Below are positions 39,084 through 51,000 of a stretch of DNA of 64,000 nucleotides, in pieces. The notes beneath the pieces were generated by a model. That model was not told the origin of the DNA, made no database searches, and saw only the letters and a program-made list of their open reading frames with translations. Each line of letters begins with the position of its first letter. The stretch's first letter is position 1. The position numbers were made by a program, and so were the translations under genes. Source of the DNA: Gnetum montanum. Its lineage: Eukaryota > Streptophyta > Gnetopsida > Gnetales > Gnetaceae. The DNA is taken from contig MNCI01004849.1 in the NCBI GenBank assembly GCA_015680685.1, positions 513,021 to 577,020 on the forward strand, given 5' to 3'.

Positions 39084-42000
39084 CAATGTAGGTATCTCAT
39101 GTACTTGTTTTGGTGTGTATTCATATAAGTTTTGGATATCTTATCTCTAAGGGCTACTATGTGAATTCTAATTATTCAACAATTAAAATGGAAAGAAAGA
39201 ATAAACAGAGATTTCTTTATGTTATGCTTTAAAGACTGAAAAAGGTATGTTTCACATAGTATGGATGATTCTTTTAAATATACATACATATGGACATATT
39301 GTTGAGGAATTTGACCAATGAATCAAGTGAAAGGGACCTGACTTATGAATCAGGAATATTATGTATATCATAGTTGTATTTTTTTAAATAATGAACATGT
39401 GGAGTGTTGTGTATGTTGTTGATGCATTATTCTTTAAAGTTTCATTAGTTATTAGAATATAAGGGCCCCCTCAATGGCTATAGAAAGGTTGTATGATGAT
39501 CTTTCAAGGCATTGTAAGACAATGCGATAATTAGTTATGAACATAAAATGGAAACTCCTGCATTGCTAATGGTCTAAAAGAGAAGGTGTTTCACTTAATT
39601 TTATGTTTTGGACTTGTACTTTTTCATATTCCCATTCTAAAATCTCTTACATTGCACCTCATGACTTGATTCCTAAGAAGAAATGTTGCTGGAAATGAAG
39701 CACAACTACATACTTATTGCTGATAAATTCAAAGGTGACATGTTGCTGAAGAAAAAAAGCAACTAAGGTAAATATTATGTTTTAATGTTGTATGCTTATT
39801 AGTTTTTTGCTATGTGAGATCAAAAGGAATTGAGCCTGAGACTTGGTAGAATTAAAATTTCAAAATATTAAAAGGTGCAACTAAGGGGGTTGACCCTGCA
39901 ACTTGTTAAGAAAATAGTTTTACTAATTTTTAAGAGTGATCATAGAAAGAATTGAACTCATGACTAGGTAGTGTGGAAAAATGGTTTATTTATTTTAAAT
40001 AAAAAATAAAGAGAAGCAAAACATTTTTCAATAAAGAATTAGTTACAAGAAAAAGCCCATCATCTCTTGAATTCTACTAGTAATTATAAAGAGAGGAAAG
40101 ACAGGGGAGAAAAAGGGAAAAAAGTTGAGAAAGGAAGAGTGTGTGTGTGTGCAGATGAGAAAGAAGGAGAACTCAATCACAAGTGAGGTGATTGGAAATG
40201 AATAGCAACAAAAGGAGACTATTGTTGGAGCAACAAATGAACAACATCAACAACAATATGATGGCTGAAGAGAAAAAACCAACAAAAGAGGTTTGTAGCT
40301 GAAACAACAAATCAACACCAACATGAGAAGGTTGTGACTGAAAAAAAAGAATAGCAACAAGGGAAGATTGTGGCTACTACAAAAGGCAACAAACAAAAGG
40401 GAAATTTGAATTAAGTAGTAGTCCAATATTGTAATTAATTATTCTTGGTAAGCAAGAAAGTACAATAAATCCTTCTCTTGCTATGTGTGATGGATAGTGT
40501 TGGCTAATAATCTCAATATCTTAGCTCTTCTCTTTTCTTTTATGTTAGAATCAACTTTGTCAAGATTTGTTGTTGAGATTTTGAATTGTTGAATCTTTAA
40601 TTTTATTGATGGATCTCTCCACCCATCCTCTGCACTCTCAGGCCCAAATGACTTGGATGAGAGTTGTTTTTGTAATGATTCAGAAATACTTGTAATGCTT
40701 TGGGGCATATTGGCATAATGATTGGTACTGCCAGTAGAAAATGAGAGTATCCCTAGGCCCATGTCTATTTTATGGTTGGTATTGCTGGCAGAAAGTGAGA
40801 GTCACCTGTACAAAACAACGACCCCCCCATATCGTAACCACGAGGTCCCACAACATTAGAACCAAAAATATTCAAACTTATAGGCGAGTGGGGAGATGGG
40901 TATAGGCATAAAAAACCCTCTCTTGAGCATGTACAACATCTAGGATTGCCCTATGCCTTTCTAAATCCACAAAATTCGTTGCCTCCTGAAAGCTCTTGAA
41001 GGCTTGATCCTTCCTCACACACTCCTCCATGCTCCCTTCTCCATTTGGATGCAAATCCTAGCCTCTATACTTGATGTGCCTTCGAAGTGCATGCCAAGAA
41101 GTATTTTTCCCTATGTCCATAATGACATACGGGCAGCACCCCTACCATAGCCAAGCTTTGGCACTTTGTTCATGAGCCTGATCCAACTGTTGCTAGATCA
41201 AGGTAGCCTCCTCCTCTTCCTTGGCCCTTCACTCTTGCTCCTCCTTCTCCCTCATCTCTTGGAGGCCTGCCTCCCCTTGCAGTTGCACCCTTAGGCTCTT
41301 TGTTAGCTCCACCTTGAGGGCCTCCCTAGCTGCTGCCTCCGCCAGATCTCTCCACCACCACTCTTCCTATGCTTCTTCTCGGTATCGGTGCTCAGCCTCC
41401 TCTAGCTAACATTGGAATTCTTCCTCGCACATTGCCCAACGCGTTTGCCAAAGACCTTGCTCCTCCCACACACGATGCGCTGCCACCTCCACTGTCTCAG
41501 CCAGGATATCATCTAGGCATGTTTGTGCTAGATTTTTATTGTGAGGGTTGCTAAAAGAAAATAAGTATCATTTTGCAATTGAATAGATTTGATATTGTTG
41601 ATTTATACATTTCTTGTCGTCAATTATTGGGTTAGACAAGTTTGTTGCTGAACAACATTTGATATATTATTATGGTCTAAGAAAACAAATCAGAATCTAA
41701 TCAGTAAATAAAGGGAAAATCAGACCTATACATTGTATCAAAGGAATCTTGCATAGATTTTTGTTGTCACTATTTGCTTTTCATGGTTGCCTTTTATTAG
41801 CAATAGTTCAGCTAAAATTTGATTATGGTTATGATGTTTTGTGCTAATGAGACATGAGTTTTCATTGATATTATGAATATATGTAGAGATTGCTATATTG
41901 TTTTGTATTTCAATTTGCAATTTTTTAGGTATATGAATAATATGTTTTCCTTGAGTTTGACTTCCTTATGACAAATTACATTTTGGCTGTCAATAATTTA

Positions 42001-45000
42001 AGACTCTGAATTGAAGTGATTGAATTAATTGGCTTCTTGCTGAGCTAGATGGCTGTGGAAATGATTTTAAGTTTTAGATTGTTTTCACATTTATACTTCA
42101 CCTTGGATGCATAGGGTATTAAGAGATGTTAATTGTCATATTGGCATTCTCTTCCTACTAGATCCTTGGGCTTTTCCTTGCATCATATAATTTTCTTCAT
42201 TAAGTTTTATTTTTATTGATAGTTGTCTATGCTGGTCTATACGTGAGTTGAATTTCTGACAATTGATCAACTGTTTGGGGAAAAAATGTTTACTCTTGTA
42301 TTTTCAGCTAGCTTGTTGGGGGCTTTGAGTGTTAACTCTTGCTCTCTACAGATAGGTGTTAATGTTGTATTATCTACAAGGAGATCAATCGGAATGTGAA
42401 TGCCAAAGCCAATATGTGAGAGTAGCTTTTTAAGCTAAAGAATGTGGCAAAGGCATTATTCAACCATTGAGATAAATTCTACTCGACATGAAGAAAGACT
42501 TACTAAATTTTGCTTTCTTGCTTGAAAATATATTGGATTTGGCCTATGGAAAGTGAGAGAGCCTGAAGTAGACTTTTTATCATACAAATCTCCTCTCCAA
42601 TCAACATCAGAATATGCATGAAATTTAGCATTTTCTTTTACAAAATTTAATCTATAATCATAGGTTCCTTTTATGTACTTGAACATATGCTTAAGTTGAT
42701 TCATATGGGAGGCTATTGGTTCTTGCATGAACCTTAAGAGATATGAAGTAGCAAATTGTATATTAGGCCTGCTTTAACATAAAAATCTTAGTGAGCCAAC
42801 ATCAGATGGTGCTTGATATTCATGCCCAGGAGTCAGCGATGCGTCCTTGTGTGTGGTTGTCTAGATGGCTCTAGGAATGGGTCATGGGTGGGCTGGATGA
42901 TGGGGTTTGGTGGGATGATTTTGGAGCTGTTGTTTGCTCCATGGTGCTTCTTGTTGGAATTTGGGTGTGGGGTGACCACACTATTTTTCCTTTTGTCTTT
43001 CATGCGAAAATCCTACTAGCACTTGTAGGTCGGTACAAGTTTGGTGACATGGTGGAGTGGGTTGTGTTGCAGGAGTTTTGGGAAATGGGGCTGTTATCCC
43101 CTTCTTGGGGAGGGGATGGGGTGGGTGGGAGGGGATGTCTTAACCCCCACGTTTTTGTTCTTGTCATTGGGTAGTTTCCCAAATTTGTACATATTTTCTC
43201 TTATCAATACAATTTTGCCTGACCGTTACAGAAAGGAAAAAAAAAAAAAACATAAAAATCTTAGTGAGCCAGTGATTCTTGTATAATGTAAAGCATTAAC
43301 TAATGGAGTCTCATCGTACGAAGAAAGCTTTCAATCTTTTGGCAATGGTGTGGAAGCAATTCTCTTATCTTGCATACCATATTTTTCTAACATAGCTTGA
43401 GAATACTTAGTTTGGTGAATTTTCAATGAATCTTCTTCTTGATCAACTTGAATTTCTAAAAATATTTGAGCAAGTCCAAATCTTTTATCTGAAGTTCCTT
43501 CATCATATCTTTCTTAAACTGAACAACCAAATTTTCAGTAGTTCCACAAAATACCAAATCATCTATATAAAATAAAATTAAAATGAAATCTTTTCCAGCA
43601 TGTTTATAATAGAGTGTGGGCTCAAAATTGCATGATTTATTTCCAGCCAGTAAGAGATATTCATTTATTCTATGAAACTAGGCTCTTGGGTCTCTTTTAA
43701 AACATAAAGGGCTTTTATTAGTTTTCATACCTTGTTTTTTTTTTCTCATTTGATGTTAAAACCTTCATGTTGTTTTACATAGACTTCCTCTTCTAAGTAG
43801 CTATTGACAAATGTTGAATTAACATCCATTTGATGAACCTTGATGCCATAATGTACAACAATTAAGAGGATGAATTTGATGGTCTCAAATCTTGCTATGG
43901 GAGCAAAGATCTCATCATAATCAATATGCTTCTTTTGCTTGAATTCTCTTGCTTTGTAGGTTGTAACTTCATTCTTCTCATTCTCATTGAACTTTGTCTT
44001 AAATATCTACTTTGCATCTATAACTTTTTTTTTTGTCTTTGGGTCTTTCAACAAGAGTCCATGTTTGATTCTTCATGATGACATCATATTCTTTTTTTTT
44101 TTTGAAAAGAGTTTAGGTCATTCAATCAAAAGTTACATGTGTTTTGTACAATCACAAAATGAGGGGAGATCTCTCTCTCTCTCTCTCTCTCGCATCACTA
44201 GAAAGAAATGTGGTAAGAAGAAATGTGGTAGGTTGACTGCATACTCCCTCCTTAGGCTCCTCAAGAAACTAAAATGCACCCCTTGCAACTTCTAGACATT
44301 GCCAAACTGCACAAAAAACCTATCCACCAGCTTGGCAGCGTCCTACCAAATTGGTGGGAGCGCCAACTTAGGAACTTGACCATTCCTTGTTTTGGGCACC
44401 AACCTAGAAAAAAATTCCTTAGCATCCTAGAGGCCACAATTGTTTCACCCCCCATTGACACCCCTAGATACTCCACAATTGCTACCTTCATCGACTCAAT
44501 TTGCACACCCCAAAATAGCATGTGGTCCCCATGCCAATTCGTGTAGAACTTGCCATCCTCAAGGTCTAGCTTCCCCTAGAGCACGGGTAAGAGGTCTACC
44601 CACCCCACCCGCGAGATCATATTCCATAGAATCAGATTTTCTTGGTAGCTTGCGCAAGGTGGCTCAAAAGTGGGTGTAACCCCCATTGTTGATAGTGCCT
44701 CTTGCCAAAGCTGGAACCCCAAAACAACAATCTACGTCGGTGCTAGTAGCGGCATCCCACAAAAGATCTAGTGATTGTGCACTTTCTAGATTCCCCACAA
44801 CACCACTGTAGCTCTAGAATCACCGTCAAACCTCAATAGGGGTTGAATATTTGCAGCCTGTCAAACACTGACGATGAAGGGGTAGTAATAAATGAAATGA
44901 GCAACTATTTCAGTCCTAGCCATGCAAAGGGGACATGTGTCCTCAACGTTCACCCCCCATCATCCCAGAACCACCCAAACCAGAATGGCCAAATGATTTG

Positions 45001-48000
45001 TTAGCCAAATAAATGTTTTTATTTTTCTGGCAACTAGCCCTTCCATATCCCCCGCCATTCCCTAATCGCTGGATATCTAGATTTAATGAGTTATTGCTGA
45101 GGCATGCCCAATAGCCTAGGGTCCATAGCCACCCATGCATCTGCAAAGGGCACACTAGATATGAGAGTCCTGCGTAGCCACCTCCCATTGCCTATATTTG
45201 TTGTTCATGATCATAATCCATTGAGTGGGACTATGGCCCTACCACAACAACCTATTAAGAAGGCCCTGATACTTCATTTCGATAATATCTTGGAATCTGA
45301 TGATACCAAGACCCTCAACATCCTTCAGTCTAGCAACCATATCCCAGCTAATGAGATGCATGCGATCTCCCCCTTTATCCCCTAACCAAGTAAAATTCCT
45401 TATTAGCTAATCAACCTTCTGTATGATGTCTCCAAGTGGGGAGGTCATCAAAGCCATGTAACAAGCTATGGTTGAAAGCACCGATGTAGCCAATAGAGAC
45501 TTCCTAGCCTGAGTCAGGAATCGAGATATCCAATGACCGATCCGTTTCCACAGGCTTTGGGAGGAGGCTAGTCCATGCATGCCTCTAGTGCCAATCATAA
45601 AGAGGTAGCCCAAAGTAAGTGTCCCTCGTGGTGCCTGGTAGAACTGCCATAATTTGCCCCTTCCCCTAGGCATTCGTGTTGAACAAGTACACCGCAGGCT
45701 TTTACCCCTATTGATTTCTAGGACAATCTCCTTTACCATTTGTTGCAGCATCCTATTTATTGCCATTGCATGGGAAGCAACAACCAAGAGAATAAAATGA
45801 TGTCATCAGCATAGTGCTCCACTAGACAACTAACTCCAACAATACACAGACATCTAATCCACTCTAACTTGCAACAAGATTGCAGGGTATCCATCACTAG
45901 ATTAAAGAGATATGGGGAGAGGGGGTCCCCCTATCTTAAACCCTTGTCAAGGGATGAAAACCCCCATAGTTCCCCCTCCAAATCTAGATAAAAGGCCTTT
46001 GATGTCCAAATGTGCATGCATAAATCCACAAAGTTTGGGTGGAAGCCCTTTCACAACATGATTTCTTTGAGAGAGTGCCAAGACACTATTTCATAAGCTT
46101 TAGTAATATCCAGTTTAAGACACATACCTCAGTAGCTAGTCTCCCGCAAAGAATGCAACACCTCCTACACCAAGATAACCTAGTCTTGAATGAACTTGCC
46201 TTTAACAAAACCTACTTGTTGTAGCCCCACTAAGCATGGCATCAAAGGGCCTAGCTGAGCAACCAACAACTTGGTAAATAGTGAAGGAGTGTACTACACA
46301 CCCCAATAGGCCTGAACTAAGAAGGAACTATAGGGTTGGTAGTCTTAGGAATGAGAACTAGTTGGGAACAATTTATTTCCCTACAAACCTGTTGCCAACT
46401 CATCATTGCGTTGAAGGCATCTAGGAGATTTTCCCCTAGAATATCAACGAAAGCCCTAAATAGCTCCATAGGCCAACTGTTTGTCTCTACGCCTTCCCAA
46501 CCTTCATTGACGTAAGAGCCCCATCCAACTCCTCCCGAGCAAACGGTTCTAGTAACCACTAGTTGTCCCCTTCCTCCAAGACCTTGTCACTATGAATTGA
46601 CAGAGGAGTAGTTTCCTTCCGCTGCTAGATGTTTGACCAGTACTCCATCATGGCCTAGGTGATCTCTTGACTCCTAGCCACCATAGTTCCTTGGGAGGTA
46701 AGACTATGGAACTTTTTGGATAGATGCATCAAGTTTGCAGCCGCAAAGAAAAAATGAGTATTCCTATCCCCCTCCTTAAGCCAGCACACACGTTTCCGCT
46801 GTCTCCAGTAAGCTTCCTCCTTGGTGTCCAGGTTCTGGAGCTTTGTGAATACCTCACGTTTTGCGTTGTCCAGCCCTTGATCCAACCCATGGTTTGATTG
46901 AATCTCCGACAGGTGTTGTAGCAACGACCCTTGACATGATCTGAAGGTGAGCCTCTCCTTTGACATGATTGAATCTCTGAAGGTGTTGTAACCCCCGTTT
47001 AAGAAACTCCTTGGGTTCAGCCCATGACGAGTAGTTCCTCTAGAGCCTTTCCACCATCGGGCACAACCATAGCTTAGCAAGCCAAAATTGTTTGAAATGG
47101 AATGGTGTAGGCCTCCTTGAAACTAGATCTTCCACTTGGCACAGAATCAACCTATGATCGGAAGCTAGTTGTTCTTTCCTATGAACTTTCATCTCCTGAT
47201 TCAGCACAATATCTGAGCTAACCCACACCTGATCAATCTTTGTCATGACACAATCCTTGCCTTTTTTGTGGTTGCTCCATGTGAATTGGCAATTTGTGAT
47301 ATCCATGTCAACTAGGTCATGAGATACCAAAAACTATAGGAATTGCATACCACTAAGAGGCCCTTGGGTCCCTTTGTCTAACTTTTCCCACTTGCACAAC
47401 CTCTAATTGAAATCCCCTAGCAGAATCCATTGCCTCCGATTCAGGATTAGGGGAGCAATCCTTTGTAGTTCCCTCAGCCTTTCCTTTCATCTTTGGATGT
47501 TGTAGAAATTCGTAAGCCAGATACCTGTTTGTTGGAAGAAAATAATAATACTCCACATGGACATGTCCATGGCCTCAAAAGGCCAACATGAGAGAGAAGC
47601 TAGGTCCCATGCCCTCCCTTGACAAGCCACAAACTATGTCTACCAACTAGGCTAGCATAACTAGTGACATTCTTGTTGCTGTAGCTTTGTCTCATGTAGG
47701 CAAATGACATCATAGCATTCCCTACGTACTATATCTTCGAGGATGTTTCTTTTCTAGGGAGTGCCTTGCCCCTTGTATTTGCATGATAGGATCCTCATGT
47801 TCTGCTAGTTGAACACTTTTTGTAAACCTCCTTGAGGGTTGTTTGAATTCGTAGGTCAATCTCCATCTATCTTTTTGGTCTAGGACATAGGACCCAATGG
47901 CCTCTCAACCTTACTAGAATCAGGTGAGATTGGAAAAGCCCCTTCTGAATTGGCACATCCCCTAGTAACCTCCAACATGGATGGCATCGTGCTTCCCCTC

Positions 48001-51000
48001 ATGATTGAGACCCATCCATCAAGTCAGGGAAGCTCTCCCCCTGCCAGCCCTAGTCCTAACCTCTTGGGAACTGGGCACCCCTTTTACTGAGGAACCCGAC
48101 AGATCCTTCCCTAGGTCTCCCTAGGGGACCTTTACTAGGGTTGGTGACATCGAGGGACCCACTCCCTATGTTAGACTATTCCTTTCCCCCACCCCCTGGG
48201 GCCTAGTAACAACTGTCCAACAACCCCATGTTTTCGTTGGGCCTGGGGCTTTTTGCTTTAGCCAACAGTCGGCCATCAAGTGGCCAGCCTTGCAACAGAC
48301 ATCGCAATGCTTGGCTTTTGTTGTCATCATAGGCTTGTCAGTCAAGACATTCTTATATTCCACCTTAACTTTCTCCTTGCTAGTTCGAAGGTCAAGGACT
48401 ACCTCCTAGACTAGATCTCGTAGAGACAATGACCACCATACGTAGAAGTGAGCGAAACCCATTCTTTTTATGGAGCTAGTGAAGTAGTCAAAAGTGATAA
48501 ACTCTCCAAAAGACCCATTGTCTTAAGAAAGTTGGCCCTCCAAAGCTCCCATGGAATCCCAGAGACAAATCCACGTAGGCACCCTAGAGAAGATATTTAG
48601 ATCTTTGTGGGCACTAGGGTGCCAGTGTGTGAGAGCTAGGCCTCTGGCTCCAAAAAATCAAGGCTCGCTTAGAAGAACCTTATCCCGGTCTAACACAGAC
48701 TAAAAAACAAACAGTAACAAGTCCCTTGGGAGGCTGCGCAGTTCCACTGGGCAAAACCCCCAATGCATGGCCACCCATTTCTTAACCAGATCCAACTTGG
48801 GATTGGTGTTGATTGACACAAATTTCCCATTAAGGCTTAACTCCATGGTCCTCAGCCCCTCACTTGGGCGAGGCCTTAACCTGCAGCTGCATTGAACCCT
48901 CACGTTGGATACAAGCCTTGATAGCACCATCCCTGGGGCACCACAGGGAGGGAGCACCACCTCCAACCCCATCCCTAGACCCACCACTCGCCTTGCCAAA
49001 GCCCACACCAAATCCCTCTTTAGACCTTGTGTCAGAACCCACACTTGACCTTGTGTTCGACCCTTCACCCGATCCCGCCTCCACTTGGCCATGGATCACA
49101 CCACTAGTGCCCCCGTTCCAACCCTATCTATGTTGCACTCCCTGAGGCCGCCCGAACCCCCTCCAGCTCCAGGATTCCTGCCCAACATCTTCCTGTATGC
49201 CTCCATTAAATTTCGTGATGATTTGGTGTTGATCTAGTAATTTATCGTATTCTTTTTTTATTACTTTTTATACTTCAAATTTTAGAGCATCTTGTGTTAT
49301 AATCAGATCTGAAAACACACTACAAATGCTCTAGAGAAATTATTAGAATCCTACAGATCTAAATAAATCATTAGAGGCAAAATATTGCATTGTAGCAGGT
49401 CAAGAAACACTATAAATCACTCTCAAAATGTTCTAAACTCTAGCAAACATTTGCTGTGATAACAAAATGAAAGTAGAATGAAAACAGTGAAAATAGCACA
49501 AAAACACAGAGAGTTATGTGTTTCGGGCCCTTTTTACCCTACTTCCACAACAATGCTGATTTGCCTTCTATTCTTCTCAAATCTTCAGGACACAAGCCGT
49601 CCTTGTAACTTTTCAAACACCCAATTTGTTATTCCAACAGATCTCAGATCAACACCAACAAGACTCACATCTCCAAGGTAAAATCTTGATACAATGCTTT
49701 CACTTCGAAACACACCCTAAAGGCTACCCCAAGCCTTCTATTTATGAAGAAACATGAAGACCAAACCCCAATCCTAATACATGTGGGATAAAACACATCC
49801 CCACATCAAATGCAACATAAAAGGAAATACAACAATTAATGCATTTGTCTTCATTTTCCCAACAAACTCCCCCTTGAAGACAAATCCAACTAGCCTTTAA
49901 GAGATGTGCACTTTTGATTAAGCTTCAGTTATCCCAAGCTTCTTCCTACAGAAAATGTGTTTTTTAGCTGTCATTGATTTTGTTAAAGCATCAGCAACGT
50001 TGAGCTTTGTATGGACCTTTTGAACATGCACCAAGTCATCCTCTATGATTTCTCTTATGAAGTGGAATCAAGCATCTATATGTTTTGTCCTGGCATGAAA
50101 GGTAGAATTCTTTGCAAGATGGATTGCACTCAAACTATCACAAAACACAACATAACTTTGTTGTTTTAATCCAAGAGACTGCAAAAATCTCTTCATCCAT
50201 AACATCTCCTTGCATGCTTCTGTGAGGGCTATGTACTCTGATTTAGTTGTAGATAAAGTTACTAGTGGTTGTAGACGTGACAACCAACTCACTACTGCAC
50301 CACCAAAAATAAATGTGTACCCTGTAGAAGATCGTCTTGTATCATGATCAGCAGCAAAGTTTGCATCTACAAAACCTTTAATGTGCAGATTAGCATCTCC
50401 AAAACATAAGCAATGCGCTTTTGTGCCCTTTAAATATTTTAAAATCCATTTGACAGCTAACCAGTGATTCCACCCATAGTTGGTCATAAATCTACTAATT
50501 ACTGCAACAGCATAAGCAATATCAGGACGTGTACAAACCATGGCATACATCAATGACCCAACAGCAGAAGTATATGAGATATTTTTAACCTTTTCAAAAT
50601 CCTCTTTTGACTTTGGATAGTCCTTCTTTGATAAATTAAATTGTGCTGAAAAAGGTGTACTTACATGTTTTGCATCCTCCATGTTGAAACGCTTTAGAAC
50701 CCTTCCCAATGTAATCTTCTTGACTCAACCACAGCTTCTTCCTTTTTCTGTCCCTGTAAATATTCATACCAAGAATTTTCTTTGCCTGTCCCAAATCCTT
50801 CCTAGCAAATTCTTTGCCCATTTCCAATTTTAAATGTTTTATCTCTACTATATCATTTCCAGCAATTAGCATATCATCAACATACAACAACAACACTATA
50901 AATTTACCTGAAACATCTCCAGAAAAATATACACAGTGGTCTAGGTTGTTTTTATGATAAGATAGCTTCTTCATGAAAGTATCAAACCTTTTATACCACT

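Larger units (their letters stand above)
44099..49247 (-). mobile_element. LINE (L1-type), antisense, complete in layout, inactive
   Basis: 12-bp target duplication TATTCTTTTTTT at 44087-44098 and 49248-49259. The two flanks are parts of the same old copia RT, which confirms the boundaries. Right to left: ORF1 (DUF4283-like block from 48860; CCHC knuckle CDVCCKAGHLMADC near 48300-48255), endonuclease (start about 47797; QFTWSN and SDHRLI at 47330-47040), RT (46.56-45.4 kb, YADD intact at 45802-45813), zf-RVT-like site (about 44950-44860) and a C-terminal domain. Frames are interrupted many times. A (TC)n tract lies at 44167-44191. Confidence 0.85.

Noticed and set aside
42813-43182. Several overlapping open frames in the G/T-rich retroposon
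   Set aside because: Low-complexity sequence gives open frames on both strands; none shows a domain.
48864-49145. Forward open frame rich in Pro and Ser
   Set aside because: It lies opposite the LINE ORF1 and has no independent support.
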